Of a stretch of 64,000 bases of DNA, positions 1 to 9,882 are shown piece after piece. This DNA is from JABCPH02 sp963524305. GTDB lineage: Bacteria; Fusobacteriota; Fusobacteriia; Fusobacteriales; Leptotrichiaceae. The notes under the pieces were generated by a model that saw only the letters and a list, made by a program, of their open reading frames with translations, did not search any database and had not been told where the DNA came from. Positions within the stretch are counted from its first letter, which is position 1, and the number at the start of each line of letters is the position of its first letter. The stretch spans positions 32,235 to 96,234 of the forward strand of contig CAURGH010000005.1 of NCBI GenBank assembly GCA_963524305.1, given 5' to 3'. The translations under genes and the position numbers were made by a program.

Positions 1-125
1 AGTCTTCTGTTTCTACTTTTGATATATCGGTCTTCTTTGGGTAAAATTCTCTTAAAAGATCGTTACTGTTTTCGTTACATCCTCTCTGCCATGAGCAATA
101 CGGTAAAAGATACAATGGAAAGTTT
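1..125 (-). pseudogene. IS30-family transposase fragment, runs off the left edge
   Basis: The reverse strand reads PYCSWQRGCNENSNDLLREF then YPKK-TDIS. This matches the C-terminal catalytic part of IS30-type DDE transposases, where a W-[QE]-R-G-x-N-E-N motif leads to L-x-R-x-[FY]-x-P-K. Upstream of the tryptophan the usual YFADPHS context is not well kept, and no start codon with a ribosome site is visible, so I read a decayed or partial copy. The rest of the gene would lie left of base 1. Confidence 0.6.
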
Positions 126-369
126 GAATAATTTTGGAGATAGAAGCAATTTATAGCTATTAAAAAAATTATGATAAAAAAGAGATTATTGAGAGTCAGA
201 AAAATACTACAATAATCTTCTTTTATTTATCAGATATATTATTTTAATATATTATATTTATGCTATAAAGAAAAAGGGGCTACGGAGGGGCTACGCTACT
301 TAAAATATAACAAAAATTAGGTGAAATTAATTCTATAATTGATAAAAATAAAAGATATTAGGAGAAAAA

Positions 370-480
370 ATGGAAATAAAAAAATTAGTTGTATTGTCGA
401 TAAATAAAGGGTTAGGATATATTCATGATATAAAAAAAGACCTAGAGCCGTATACCCTAGGTCTTAAAAGGAGTTTATGA
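370..480 (+). CDS. possible 36-aa small ORF
   Basis: An ATG preceded by AGGAG seven bases upstream opens 36 codons (starts MEIKKLVVLS, ends LKRSL). The frame runs through a strong inverted repeat that on the other strand is a terminator, so translation may be incidental. Its TGA overlaps the ATG of the next small ORF. I do not recognise the peptide. Confidence 0.25.
   Translation: MEIKKLVVLSINKGLGYIHDIKKDLEPYTLGLKRSL
437..471 (-). terminator. intrinsic terminator, leftward
   Basis: AAGACCTAG (437-445) and CTAGGTCTT (457-465) form a perfect 9-bp stem. On the - strand the stem is followed by a run of seven T. It would stop leftward transcription coming from 480-900 before the transposase remnant. 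Confidence 0.55.
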
Positions 481-587
481 AGAAAAAAGTTTTCACTTTT
501 TCTATTGGTCAAAGTTATTATACGATATATTTATTAGAATATATTATTATTTTAGTATTTTTTATCTTTGTTAGTGAAAAAAGTTAA
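477..587 (+). CDS. possible 36-aa single-span membrane peptide
   Basis: The ATG overlaps the preceding TGA as ATGA and has AAAGGAG upstream, which suggests translational coupling. The peptide starts MKKKVFTFSIG and has a hydrophobic run (YLLEYIIILVFFIFV) before a short charged tail, so it would sit in the membrane. No family is recognised and there are no homologues in the window. Confidence 0.3.
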   Translation: MKKKVFTFSIGQSYYTIYLLEYIIILVFFIFVSEKS

Positions 588-918
588 CGGAATCATAAAA
601 ATAAGATTAAAAATAAGAGAAAATATATAGAATTTATTAATTAAAGAAAAATTTTCAAAAATTTTTAAAAAAATGGTTCTCAAAAAAGAAAAAAAATGTT
701 AAAATTATATGTTGAAGTTTTTATAAGGTAAATTTGATAAATTGATAGTTAATAAAGACTCAATTATTGTTAATTTCTTTGAAAAATGTTGAAGATATAA
801 TGAGAGTTTACAAAAGGGTCTATTTTATTTTGATATCAAGTTGTTAAATGAATCTAGTAAGTGAGATTTTCAATGTAAATGTAAATTATAAAGTAAAAAT
901 GGAAAGAAAAGAGGAAAA
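588..918. other. AT-rich intergenic region with a possible promoter
   Basis: No convincing gene. A TATAAT hexamer at 796-801 is a plausible -10 for the carboxypeptidase gene, but its -35 is weak. GAGGAAAAATG sets the start of that gene at 919. The rest is A/T runs. Confidence 0.35.
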
Positions 919-2106
919 ATGAAAAAAAATAGAAAAAAAATATTTATAACGGCAATGTTTTTGGCAATGTCTGCGTTTTCATTCGCGGAAGGAGAAGATT
1001 ACTCGGATTATAAAGCGTTATTAATTGGAGATGCGAATGGGAATATTATAAAAGAAGATAATGCGAATACAGTTAGACCTTTGGCATCGATAACAAAAGT
1101 TATGACAACAATTTTAACATTTGATAAATTAAAAAATGGACAAATTTCATATGATGATCAAGTTACAGTTTCAAATAAGGCTTCTAAAATACCTTATGGA
1201 ATTCAATTAAAAGCAGGTAAACAATACTCTGTAAGAGATTTATTGAAGGCGACAATCGTAAAATCTTCAAATTCAGCAGCATATGCATTAGCTGAGTATG
1301 TTGGGGGAGATGTGAGCAGTTTTGTTGGGCAAATGAACTCAAAAGCAAGACAATTTGGATTAAATTCTTTGAGATATTGTTCACCTAATGGGTTGCCACC
1401 TAGTTATACAGGATCTTGTATGGATCAAGGAAATGCGAAAGATTTGTATAAATTAGCAACTATAACAGTAAACAATTACAGTGAATTTTTGGATTTTTCT
1501 AAAAATTCAGTTACGTATATTGGTAATGGCGATACGAAACTTACATCTACGAATACACTTTTAGGGAAAGTTACAGGATTAGATGGATTGAAAACAGGAT
1601 ATCATGATGCAGCGGGATCAAATATTATTTTGACAGCTGATAGAGGTGGAGATAGAGTAATCGCTGTTATTTTGGGATCAAATAAAGCTAAAGATAGAAA
1701 TGCTATTGGAATGAGAGAAATTAATGATTATTATGCAAATGGATATGGAAGAAAAAATAATAAAAATTCCAATAAAAATGCAGATAATAATACAAACAAT
1801 CCCGAAAAGAAAAATGGAATCCAAGACTTTTTTGGTTCTTTGTTCGGAAATAACCACAAAGACGGATCTAGAAAAATTAGAGTTGTAAATAAAAGAGATG
1901 TTATTGCCGTTGTTAAAATAGGAAATGAAAAGTATAATTTATATCCAACACAAGATATTGAAATAACAGCTACAGAAAAACCTAATTTAACTTACAATGT
2001 TACTTTACAAGATGGAGTAAACAAAGACAGTAGAGGAAAAATTGTAGGAAAATATACTGCTACAGATGGAAAAATCGAAGTTAGTGGAGATTTAATAATG
2101 AGATAA
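919..2106 (+). CDS. dacA: D-alanyl-D-alanine carboxypeptidase (S11, PBP5-type)
   Basis: A penicillin-binding carboxypeptidase that trims the terminal D-Ala from peptidoglycan stem peptides outside the cytoplasmic membrane. Residues 1-24 are a signal peptide (basic start, hydrophobic core, SFA-E). The three active-site motifs are in order: S57-I-T-K60, S116-S-N118 and K225-T-G227. A low-complexity Asn/Lys linker (about 277-300) separates the catalytic domain from a beta-rich C-terminal domain. At 395 aa it has the usual family size. No clear C-terminal amphipathic anchor is visible, so the membrane tether is uncertain. The symbol is by family; paralogues may exist elsewhere. murI follows 29 bp downstream, so the two cell-wall genes are probably co-transcribed. 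Confidence 0.9.
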   Translation: MKKNRKKIFITAMFLAMSAFSFAEGEDYSDYKALLIGDANGNIIKEDNANTVRPLASITKVMTTILTFDKLKNGQISYDDQVTVSNKASKIPYGIQLKAGKQYSVRDLLKATIVKSSNSAAYALAEYVGGDVSSFVGQMNSKARQFGLNSLRYCSPNGLPPSYTGSCMDQGNAKDLYKLATITVNNYSEFLDFSKNSVTYIGNGDTKLTSTNTLLGKVTGLDGLKTGYHDAAGSNIILTADRGGDRVIAVILGSNKAKDRNAIGMREINDYYANGYGRKNNKNSNKNADNNTNNPEKKNGIQDFFGSLFGNNHKDGSRKIRVVNKRDVIAVVKIGNEKYNLYPTQDIEITATEKPNLTYNVTLQDGVNKDSRGKIVGKYTATDGKIEVSGDLIMR

Positions 2107-2135
2107 AATATTTTTAAAGAAAGGCAAAAAGATAT

Positions 2136-2921
2136 ATGTCTATAGGAGTTTTTGATTCGGGAGTAGGAGGCTTAACAGTTTTAAAAGAAATTAGAAAAGT
2201 ATTACCTAATGAGAAAATTTATTATTTAGGTGATACAGCTAGAGTTCCTTATGGTGAAAAGACAAAAGATTTGATAATAAGATATTCAAAGCAGATAGTG
2301 GAGTTTTTGCTTGAAAAAAAAGTAAGTGCGATAGTGGTAGCTTGTAATACAGCTACTTCTCTTGCATTAGATGAGCTTAATAATACTTTTAAAACGCCAA
2401 TTATAGGAGTGATTGATGCAGGAGTAAAAACAGCTTTATACACTACAAAAAATAAAAAAATTGGAGTAATTGGAACTAAAGCTACAATAAATTCTAAAAA
2501 ATATGAAGAAGAGATAAAGAAAAAAGATAGTGAGATAGAAGTTTTCTCAAAAGCATGTCCGTTATTTGTTCCAGCCGTGGAAGAAGGAATTTTAGAAGGG
2601 AAATTGATGAATCAAATTGTAAAAACTTATTTAGATGAATTTGATGGGAAAGTAGATTCACTGATTTTAGGATGCACACATTATCCATTGCTTAAAGATG
2701 TGATTTCTAAAATTTATCCTAAAATAAGTATTGTTGATCCAGCGAAAGAAACTGCTTTGGATTTGAAAAAAATTCTAGAAGAAAATAATTTGTTGGAAAA
2801 CGATACAGAAAAAGGAAATGAAGTGGAATATTATGTTACTGATGGAGAAGATAAATTTAAAGAAGTTGGAACAATGTTTTTAGGAAAAAATATAAAAAAA
2901 GTAAATTTGATTAAGTTGTAG
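2136..2921 (+). CDS. murI: glutamate racemase
   Basis: Converts L-glutamate to D-glutamate for peptidoglycan precursors; cytoplasmic and cofactor-independent. The N-terminus reads IGVFDSGVGGLTVL. The two catalytic cysteines are visible, C70 in VVACNTATS and C180 in LGCTHYPLL, with the nearby His182. At 261 aa it is full length. It lies between dacA (29 bp) and ruvA (10 bp), all in one direction, so the three form a likely operon. Confidence 0.96.
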   Translation: MSIGVFDSGVGGLTVLKEIRKVLPNEKIYYLGDTARVPYGEKTKDLIIRYSKQIVEFLLEKKVSAIVVACNTATSLALDELNNTFKTPIIGVIDAGVKTALYTTKNKKIGVIGTKATINSKKYEEEIKKKDSEIEVFSKACPLFVPAVEEGILEGKLMNQIVKTYLDEFDGKVDSLILGCTHYPLLKDVISKIYPKISIVDPAKETALDLKKILEENNLLENDTEKGNEVEYYVTDGEDKFKEVGTMFLGKNIKKVNLIKL

Positions 2922-2931
2922 AAAGGCAAAA

Positions 2932-3585
2932 ATGTTTGAATATATATTTGGAGAACTAAAAGTAAAAAAAGTAGATTATATTGCATTGGATATCAACGGA
3001 TTAGCTTATAAAATATACATTTCTTTAAAGACTTTTGAAAAATTAGAAGAAATTGGTCAAAAAGAAAAAGTTTATATTCATACGAATGTGAAGGAAGATG
3101 ATATTTCATTTTATGGTTTCAAGACTGAAAATGAAAGAGAATTATTTAAAGCACTGATAAGTATAACTGGTGTAGGACCTAAATTAGCAATTGCAATATT
3201 GTCAACGTTTAATACTAGAGAAGTGATTGATATTGTGACTGGAGATGAAGCTAAAATCTTTACAAGAGTTCCTGGATTAGGAGTGAAAAAGGCACAAAAA
3301 ATAATTTTAGATTTGAAAGATAAAGTTAAAAAATTAAATATAATTGAAATTGACAACGAAAATAGCAGTATTACAAATGGTAAATTAATAATTTCAACAA
3401 CGGAATCTGTTAACAATACAAAATTAATTTTAATGAAAGAAGATTTAAAACTGGCGTTGGAATCATTAGGTTATTTAAATGCTGATGTTTCAAAATGGAT
3501 TTCTGATGAAGAATTGTCTGAAATTAACGATTTAGGAGAATCAATAAAAGTTATTTTACAAAAAATACAAGATAAGAAAAAATAA
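2932..3585 (+). CDS. ruvA: Holliday junction branch migration protein RuvA
   Basis: DNA-binding subunit that holds Holliday junctions for the RuvB motor. It has an N-terminal OB-fold, tandem helix-hairpin-helix motifs at about 77-90 (ITGVGPKLA) and 112-121 (VPGLGVKKA), and a C-terminal helical domain that contacts RuvB. At 217 aa it is slightly longer than average. GAAAGGC sits four bases before the ATG. No ruvB or ruvC is adjacent, so it may be the last gene of its operon before the terminator at about 3600. Confidence 0.95.
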   Translation: MFEYIFGELKVKKVDYIALDINGLAYKIYISLKTFEKLEEIGQKEKVYIHTNVKEDDISFYGFKTENERELFKALISITGVGPKLAIAILSTFNTREVIDIVTGDEAKIFTRVPGLGVKKAQKIILDLKDKVKKLNIIEIDNENSSITNGKLIISTTESVNNTKLILMKEDLKLALESLGYLNADVSKWISDEELSEINDLGESIKVILQKIQDKKK

Positions 3586-3607
3586 TGATTTATTTAAATA
3601 TTTTAAG

Positions 3608-3652
3608 GGGTTATCTCAAAATAATTAATATTTTAAGGTAGCCCCATTTTTT
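3608..3652. terminator. terminator between convergent ruvA and acyl-CoA dehydrogenase genes
   Basis: GGGGTTATCT and AGGTAGCCCC form an imperfect stem followed by ATTTTTTT on the + strand. It lies between the two convergent genes and probably ends the ruvA transcript. The long loop (about 20 nt) makes the call moderate. Confidence 0.55.
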
Positions 3653-5103
3653 TACTCATTAGATTCAAAATCTATTATATCTTTTCTTATATCTCTCATC
3701 AAAAATTTTATTGCATTATCTGATTCAGATTGAAGCAGAAGAAACAATCTTGCCAATATTTTTCCAACAAAAACTTTTTTAACTTGATCTATTTCATTTA
3801 GTGTATGATTTTTTAGGAATTTTATTAGCTCATTAGATTCATTGATAATATTATTTATAAAAGTGTTTTCAAATTTCTTGAACCTTTTATCAGAAAAAAA
3901 TCTTTCATAAATTGTGGAATTTTTATTTATTCGTATTCCATCTTTCTTTTCAGAAGCTGTAGTTCTAGAAAATTGATCATAAATTTCTGCATAAAGCATA
4001 TCATTTGGGCCTTCAAAAATTGTAAACGGTCTAAAATCAATAGCTACATTACTCATTGGATGTCCAGTTTCAAAACCTTTTGCTCCTAAAAGTTTTTGAG
4101 CGATTTGAGCTGCTTTATAAGTATATTCTGTAGCAAGTGTTTTTAGAATATTTGCTTCCATCAATTTATCAGCAACAGATTTTTCTGGTGAAATATTATT
4201 GCAAGTATAGTTGTACATAATTTTTGATATTTCATACATATTTTTTATTTCATTCAATTCATTTTGAACAAAATCTATTTCTTTTCTAGCAAATTTTATT
4301 ATATTCTTCATAATAAACTCCATAATTCCATGCGTCATTCCTACTAGCTGTAAACGACTTCTTATGAAAATATTTTGAAATTCTCTTAGACAATTTGCTT
4401 TGCTTTCTGAAAGTTTAATAACATTTTTTGCTGGAATATTGGCATCAATGTGATTTACTGCATATCTTACAGCTTTTAAACCTTCTGAATTTAAAACATC
4501 ATAAGTTATATACTCTCTAGGAACTAATATCAAGCTAATTATTTTAGAAATTTTTTCATCCTTTTTTTCTTTAGCAGCAACTAGTAAAAAATCACTTTGT
4601 GAGTTTCCTTGCCAATATTTATCAGCCTTAACATGAATCGTATTTTCATCTATATACTCATAATATGACTGCATTTCCTTTGCTATTGCAGATCCAGATG
4701 TGTTAGGCTCTGTAATTCCAAGACCTCCACCTTCTCCATTAAATATCATTTCTAGGCCCTTTTCAATTTGCTCTTGATTTCCATATTCAACAAGTGGCTG
4801 TAATACCAAGGCTCCTTCAATTCCTGTTCTTAGTGTAATCGGAACACCATAATTTCCAGCTATTCTAAGTATTTCCTGAATTTCAAACTGATTATTTTTT
4901 CTTCCTCCAAATTTTTCTAGAAGAAATGGCAATAAAAGTCCACACTTTTTAATATTTTTCCACTTTTCTTCTGACAAATATTTCATCAAATTTATTTTTT
5001 CTATATTTCCATTCGAAAAAACTTCATTAAATGCTTTTCTTATATTTGACAAAAATTCTTCTGTGTTCATTTTTAACAAGTTTTCATTTATAAATTTATT
5101 CAT
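3652..5103 (-). CDS. acyl-CoA dehydrogenase family flavoprotein
   Basis: A FAD-dependent acyl-CoA dehydrogenase relative that would oxidise an acyl-CoA or similar thioester. It has the N-terminal helical domain, the mid-domain flavin/substrate segment G-I-T-E-P-N-T-S-G-S (129-138), the beta domain, and a C-terminal helical domain with KLLGAKGFETGHP and FEGPNDM near the expected flavin and substrate positions. At 483 aa it is longer than the usual 380 because of a C-terminal extension of about 90 aa. No electron-transfer flavoprotein genes are adjacent, so substrate and partner cannot be named. The 226 bp between it and pepF are A/T-rich and presumably hold its promoter. Confidence 0.75.
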   Translation of the reverse strand: MNKFINENLLKMNTEEFLSNIRKAFNEVFSNGNIEKINLMKYLSEEKWKNIKKCGLLLPFLLEKFGGRKNNQFEIQEILRIAGNYGVPITLRTGIEGALVLQPLVEYGNQEQIEKGLEMIFNGEGGGLGITEPNTSGSAIAKEMQSYYEYIDENTIHVKADKYWQGNSQSDFLLVAAKEKKDEKISKIISLILVPREYITYDVLNSEGLKAVRYAVNHIDANIPAKNVIKLSESKANCLREFQNIFIRSRLQLVGMTHGIMEFIMKNIIKFARKEIDFVQNELNEIKNMYEISKIMYNYTCNNISPEKSVADKLMEANILKTLATEYTYKAAQIAQKLLGAKGFETGHPMSNVAIDFRPFTIFEGPNDMLYAEIYDQFSRTTASEKKDGIRINKNSTIYERFFSDKRFKKFENTFINNIINESNELIKFLKNHTLNEIDQVKKVFVGKILARLFLLLQSESDNAIKFLMRDIRKDIIDFESNE

Positions 5104-5329
5104 ATTTTTCCTCCTATTAGTTCTTTATAACCCAAATACTTTGATTATAAAACATTTTGTTTATGTAACATGTGTTATTATAACATAATAAAGAAAAAAT
5201 AACAATTTCTATAATATTATTAATCTTGTCAAAAATTTATAAATTTTTTTAAACACTTTTTGAAACATAGAAATTATCAAATAAATTTATTTTAAAATCA
5301 AATTAAGATTTTTAATTTATCTATTCCTA

Positions 5330-7135
5330 CTATTTCTCAATTTTTTCTAATTCTTCTTCCAATTTATCCAACAAACTATCTAATTGTTTAGAAACTGCTT
5401 CAATAGTAAATTTTTCAGCTAAATCCACTCCCGCTTTCTTCAATTGATTCATCGGAAAATCACTACCACCTGAACTCAATAATTCAATATATTTTTTAAG
5501 TGCTTCTTTTCTCACATTTTCATCTTCATTTTTTATAACTTTATCATATAAAATTGCTGAAGATGCAAAACAAGTTGCATACTGATACACATAAAATGGT
5601 GAATTAAAGAAATGTGGCACCCTCGCCCAAAAAATATTCAATAATTCATCTTTTTCAATTCCATCGCCATAATAAGCATCAAACAAATTTTCTGTTATCT
5701 TGCTCAAAACATCAGCTGTAATGGGTTGTCCTGCTTCTGCTAATTTATGTGCTTGATATTCATAATCAGCCAATAATGCTTGGAAATAGAATGTTCCTGT
5801 AATATTTCCAATTTCTTGCTCTAATAAAGCAATTCTCTCTGAAGGATTATTCGTTTTTTCCAGCATATAATCTAGCAATAATCTCTCATTAAATGTTGAT
5901 GCAACTTCTGCTACAAAAATTGTATAATCTGACATTGAAAATGGCTGATTTTCTTGAGAATAAAGCGTATGCAAAGTGTGTCCCAACTCATGTGCCAACG
6001 TAAACACACTATCAAGCGTCTTATTATAATTCAAAAGCATATACGGATGAATCCCGTAAACTCCCGCTGAATAAGCCCCTGGTCTTTTGCCTTTTGTCTC
6101 AAATACATCTAACCAACCTTCAGATATCGCCTTTCCCATTTTAGAAACATAATCTGCTCCTAAAGGTTTAACTGAATTCAAAACAATATTTTTAGCATCA
6201 TTGTACTCATATTCCTTATCAAGTTCAATCAAATTTATCGAACCATCATAATTATGATATTCTTTCAATCCTAAAACTTTCTTTCTCAAATTTATATATC
6301 TTTTCAATGGTGCAGTATTTTCTTTCGCAGTATTAATCAAATTCAAATAAATACTCTCAGGAATATTATCCTCTTCCAAAGCACTCAATAAAAATGAATC
6401 ATATTTATATGCCTTTGTTTTAGCAATATTTTTTTGCAAAATTGAATTATATACAGCCGCAATCGTATTTTTTCTTCTATCATAAACACCATAATGACTT
6501 TCAAACATTAATTTTCTATCTGCTTGATTTCTGTTCACATGAACTTGTTTCCCATAATTAGCTGCTGTAGCCTCGAGTTTCTCTCCTGTCGACAATTCTA
6601 CTTCTGGCCATTGAACATCACTAACCGTAATTTCTGAATAAATTGTTCTTGGTGTTGAAAAATATGAGCTAAAATATGAAAGCAATTTACTTTTTTCTTC
6701 ATCTAAAACATGATTTTGCAATCTAAATAAATTTTCCAATCCAAATCTATAATCTGAAAACTCCTCTTTTTGAATCCATTTTTCAATATTTTCTCTATTT
6801 TCAATTAATTCAGAATTAACCCACGAAAGCTCTGTTGATATTTCTGCAAATAAAAATTGTATCTTCTGTAAATTTTCTGTAGCCTCCTTATCTAATGAAT
6901 TTAAATCTCGTGCCAACTGTGGATATCTATACAATTTATATGAAATTTTATCCAATTCCTCCTGCTTCTTCAAAAATTTCAACAAATTTTCTTCCTTCCT
7001 AAAACTTCCTTTATATCCGACCAACTCTTTCTCAATTTCTTTCATTTTTTCAAAATCTTCATTCCATTTTTCATAATTTTCATAAATATCATTCAAATTC
7101 CATTTATACTCTTTTGCAATATCTTCTCTTTCCAT
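5330..7135 (-). CDS. pepF: oligoendopeptidase F (M3B metallopeptidase)
   Basis: A cytoplasmic zinc peptidase that hydrolyses short peptides. The zinc motif H-E-L-G-H lies at about residue 382, followed about 25 residues later by the third ligand region FVAEVASTFNE. At 601 aa it is typical for the family. I placed the start at the ATG at 7135, one codon inside a TTG; the ribosome site is weak. It is separated from its neighbours and probably forms its own unit. Confidence 0.93.
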   Translation of the reverse strand: MEREDIAKEYKWNLNDIYENYEKWNEDFEKMKEIEKELVGYKGSFRKEENLLKFLKKQEELDKISYKLYRYPQLARDLNSLDKEATENLQKIQFLFAEISTELSWVNSELIENRENIEKWIQKEEFSDYRFGLENLFRLQNHVLDEEKSKLLSYFSSYFSTPRTIYSEITVSDVQWPEVELSTGEKLEATAANYGKQVHVNRNQADRKLMFESHYGVYDRRKNTIAAVYNSILQKNIAKTKAYKYDSFLLSALEEDNIPESIYLNLINTAKENTAPLKRYINLRKKVLGLKEYHNYDGSINLIELDKEYEYNDAKNIVLNSVKPLGADYVSKMGKAISEGWLDVFETKGKRPGAYSAGVYGIHPYMLLNYNKTLDSVFTLAHELGHTLHTLYSQENQPFSMSDYTIFVAEVASTFNERLLLDYMLEKTNNPSERIALLEQEIGNITGTFYFQALLADYEYQAHKLAEAGQPITADVLSKITENLFDAYYGDGIEKDELLNIFWARVPHFFNSPFYVYQYATCFASSAILYDKVIKNEDENVRKEALKKYIELLSSGGSDFPMNQLKKAGVDLAEKFTIEAVSKQLDSLLDKLEEELEKIEK

Positions 7136-7260
7136 CAATTTTTACAAAACTTTTCACAAATCTTTTGATTCTGTTATTCAGTTTTTCTCCTTTCCCATTT
7201 TTCTATTTCATTTTTTTTATCATTTTTTACTATTTTCACCATCAATATTTATTTGTTTTA

Positions 7261-7446
7261 CTAATCTCTATCCGAAAATTTCACAACTAAAAAGTATATA
7301 ATCGCTAACGGAATAATCCATCCCGCCACAGACATAAACGCATAAAATGCTACCTTCAATAACGCAATTATCGCAACAACCGCCACTGCAAATCCTACTG
7401 CCTTTAAAATCAATTCTAAATTACTTTTTGGTGTTACATCTTTCAT
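7261..7446 (-). CDS. small membrane protein of unknown function
   Basis: A 61-aa protein starting MKDVTPKSNLEL. Two hydrophobic stretches (about 15-33 and 36-53) suggest two membrane spans with a short glycine turn, ending in the charged KFSDRD. AAGGAG lies nine bases before the ATG at 7446, which decides this start over an upstream GTG. No family is recognised. It lies alone between pepF and the S4-domain gene. Confidence 0.6.
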   Translation of the reverse strand: MKDVTPKSNLELILKAVGFAVAVVAIIALLKVAFYAFMSVAGWIIPLAIIYFLVVKFSDRD

Positions 7447-7595
7447 ATTTCCCACTCCTTTTCTCGATTCTTAATTTTTATTTTTCAATTTTTTTATCTT
7501 CTATGAAAATATTCCAAATTTATCAAATTAAAATTATATTTCTCTCATCTTGAATATTCTATATTTTCACTCTTACTCTTCATGAGCTACTTCTA

Positions 7596-8393
7596 CTAAA
7601 TATATTTTTTCACCAACAATCTTTCCTTTCCCTTCTTCGTTTCTCCTCTATCTGAAAATAGCTTATACTTTCCAAATCCTCTAATCGTAATTAAGCTCCC
7701 AATCTCAATCATTTTAGATTTATCCTTTTCTTCCGTATAATCAACCAAAACTTTTCCTCTTTCAATTGGTTCTACAACCTTATTCCTAGACAAATTCGTT
7801 ATCGCTGAAACAATACTATCAAGCCGCTTCGATGGCACTGTAATCAATTTATTATCATAATTATAACTTGGTAACTCTTCAATTTTTTCAACTTCCATAA
7901 TTTCAATTTCACACGGAGCTCTCCCAATCTGCTTCAACTCCACTAAAATTATATCCACAATCTTGCTCGAAACAGGAATATACCCGATTCCATTTTCAAG
8001 AATCAAATCTCCCATCAATTCCCGCTTTATATTAAGTCCCATCAAACTTCCAAGAAAATCTTTATGCTGATATTCCTTAAATTTTGAATTTATTGATATT
8101 TTTATCAATTTACATGGAAAATCCAAAATATCAGTATTTTCGATATTTTCAGTCATAAAGCTATCTGGTACAAACGCAATTTGTCTTCTATCACTATCCT
8201 CAAAAATCCCATTAGTAATCACATTCAGCCCATTCATTTTCTTTTGAAATTTCTTCCAAAAATTTGGCGTATAAAATTCCTCAGTAAAACTTATTATTTC
8301 ATACTCACTAGTTATTTCATACGCATTAAAAATTTTACTCGCTAAATACTCTGATTCTTTTGGAAACTGTTTTAAAAACATTTCTTTTTTCAT
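7596..8393 (-). CDS. YlmH-family S4 RNA-binding protein
   Basis: A homologue of B. subtilis YlmH/DivIVA-region proteins, thought to bind RNA or ribosomes. The middle carries the characteristic H-K-D-F-L-G-S-L-M-G-L-x-I-K-R-E-L-G-type segment and VSSKIVDIILVELKQIGR. The C-terminal 70 residues form the S4 domain (VPSKRLDSIVSAITNLSR ending GKYKLFS). GGAGGGGAAAATG sets the start at 8393 (265 aa) in preference to an ATG six codons upstream. Confidence 0.85.
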   Translation of the reverse strand: MKKEMFLKQFPKESEYLASKIFNAYEITSEYEIISFTEEFYTPNFWKKFQKKMNGLNVITNGIFEDSDRRQIAFVPDSFMTENIENTDILDFPCKLIKISINSKFKEYQHKDFLGSLMGLNIKRELMGDLILENGIGYIPVSSKIVDIILVELKQIGRAPCEIEIMEVEKIEELPSYNYDNKLITVPSKRLDSIVSAITNLSRNKVVEPIERGKVLVDYTEEKDKSKMIEIGSLITIRGFGKYKLFSDRGETKKGKERLLVKKYI

Positions 8394-8450
8394 TTTCCCC
8401 TCCTTTTTCACATTTTTTATTTAATTAATTCCATCAAATTATAAATTCTA

Positions 8451-8858
8451 CTAAATTTCATTCACAACTTTCAAATTATCAAAATCGACATTTTTATCTT
8501 TTTCTTCATTTCTTCTAACTCGTTCAAATTCCTCATATTCCTTAATCAATTTCCCCAATTTCCCAATAACATAAGCTACCACACCAATATCATCTCCAAA
8601 TCCTAAAACTGGTATAATATCAGGCACAGCATCAAGTGTCGTAATTACATACACAATTGCTCCAACAATTTTCAACTTATCAGCCGTAGAAATCTCAAAT
8701 TCACCCTTCAAATTTGATCTCATCATTCTAACCAACAAAGCAAATTTATTCCCAATTTCTCCTAAATTTCCTTTCAAATTATTTGCCTTTTTCAATTGTT
8801 CCAATGTAATCTTTGTCTTTTTATAACCTTCATAAAATTTTTTTGCCTTTTTTATCAT
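8451..8858 (-). CDS. YkvA/DUF1232-family membrane protein
   Basis: A 135-aa protein with the DUF1232 core: KLKIVGAIVYVITTLDAVPD then IIP-VLGFGDDIGVVAYVIGKL. Two membrane-associated helices are separated by the conserved D-x-x-P-D-x-I-P-x-x-G-x-x-D-D turn. The function of the family is unknown. It is 57 bp upstream of the ylmH-like gene on the same strand and probably co-transcribed. Confidence 0.8.
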   Translation of the reverse strand: MIKKAKKFYEGYKKTKITLEQLKKANNLKGNLGEIGNKFALLVRMMRSNLKGEFEISTADKLKIVGAIVYVITTLDAVPDIIPVLGFGDDIGVVAYVIGKLGKLIKEYEEFERVRRNEEKDKNVDFDNLKVVNEI

Positions 8859-9097
8859 CCCAAAACTCCTCCCAAAAATATACTTTTTAACATTTCCATA
8901 ATCTTAAAATCAATCGTATTTTATCACATAAAATTCATTTTTTCTATATGAAAATCTTGTCAAAATGTAGTCAAAAATAAAAAATATACCTGTTTGTAAA
9001 GATTCTAATCACTCTACTAAACAAGCATATTTCCATATTTATATTTCAAAACAATTCTACAAAAATTTTATTTAACAAATCATTAATAACTTTTCTA

Positions 9098-9685
9098 CTA
9101 CTTTTGATTTTCGATTTGAGGCGGATTTCCTTCTGGTCTTCTAGAACCTCTTTTTCCAATTCTGTCTAAAATTTCTACTAATTCTTCTCTTTCATTAGCT
9201 GTTAATTTTCCTGATTTCAATTTTGTTTTTAGCTCTTCTACCCTTTTTTCTCTTTTTTCAAATTCTGCTTTCATTTTGGTTTCATCTAGTTTTATCTGAT
9301 TCCCATTCGCATCTTTCGGTAGTTCTTTATCAAATTTTCTTTCAGGTTTTTTCCCATCTTTTGGTGGTTTACACTCTTTATGTGGTCTACCTTTTCTACT
9401 TAAAATCTCGATTATTTCTTCTGACTCACTTGATGTCAAATTTCCTGATTTCAATTTTGTTTTCAACTCTTCTATTCTTTTTGCTCTTTGCTCAAATTCT
9501 GCTTTCATTTTGGTTTCATCTAGTTTTATTTGATTCCCATTCGCATCTTTTGGCGGTTCTGGACATTGCTCATTTTGTACTGGCATTTTATTTTTACTCT
9601 CCTTCAACGTTGTTGTCCCTGCAAATACTGATAATGACGCTAACAAAGCCATTCCCATAATTCCTTTTTTACTAATATCTTTCAT
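9098..9685 (-). CDS. secreted protein with two copies of a charged helical repeat
   Basis: A 195-aa protein. Residues 1-23 are a signal peptide (KKGIMGMALLASLSVFAG), so it is exported. The mature part consists of two near-identical units of about 60 residues, each beginning PKDANGNQIKLDETKMKAEF and continuing through a heptad-like Glu/Lys helix KRxEELKTKLKSGxLT to an EI[IV]EIL turn. The second copy reuses almost the same DNA, so the duplication is recent. The helix-turn pattern resembles small periplasmic Spy/CpxP-like proteins, but that is only a resemblance. GGAGGG precedes the ATG. Confidence 0.7.
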   Translation of the reverse strand: MKDISKKGIMGMALLASLSVFAGTTTLKESKNKMPVQNEQCPEPPKDANGNQIKLDETKMKAEFEQRAKRIEELKTKLKSGNLTSSESEEIIEILSRKGRPHKECKPPKDGKKPERKFDKELPKDANGNQIKLDETKMKAEFEKREKRVEELKTKLKSGKLTANEREELVEILDRIGKRGSRRPEGNPPQIENQK

Positions 9686-9882
9686 AATTTCCCTCCATAT
9701 CCTTCTGATACTATAAATTAAATTTCATAGTACATCTTTTTTTATTTTTTAGCGTTCCTCTCGAACAAATATATAATACCATTTAATTTTGACAAAATTA
9801 TGTTTTAATTATGAAATTTTTGTGTTTTTTATATTTTTTTTTGATAAATAGTATAATATCATATTTCTTTCCAAAATAAAAT

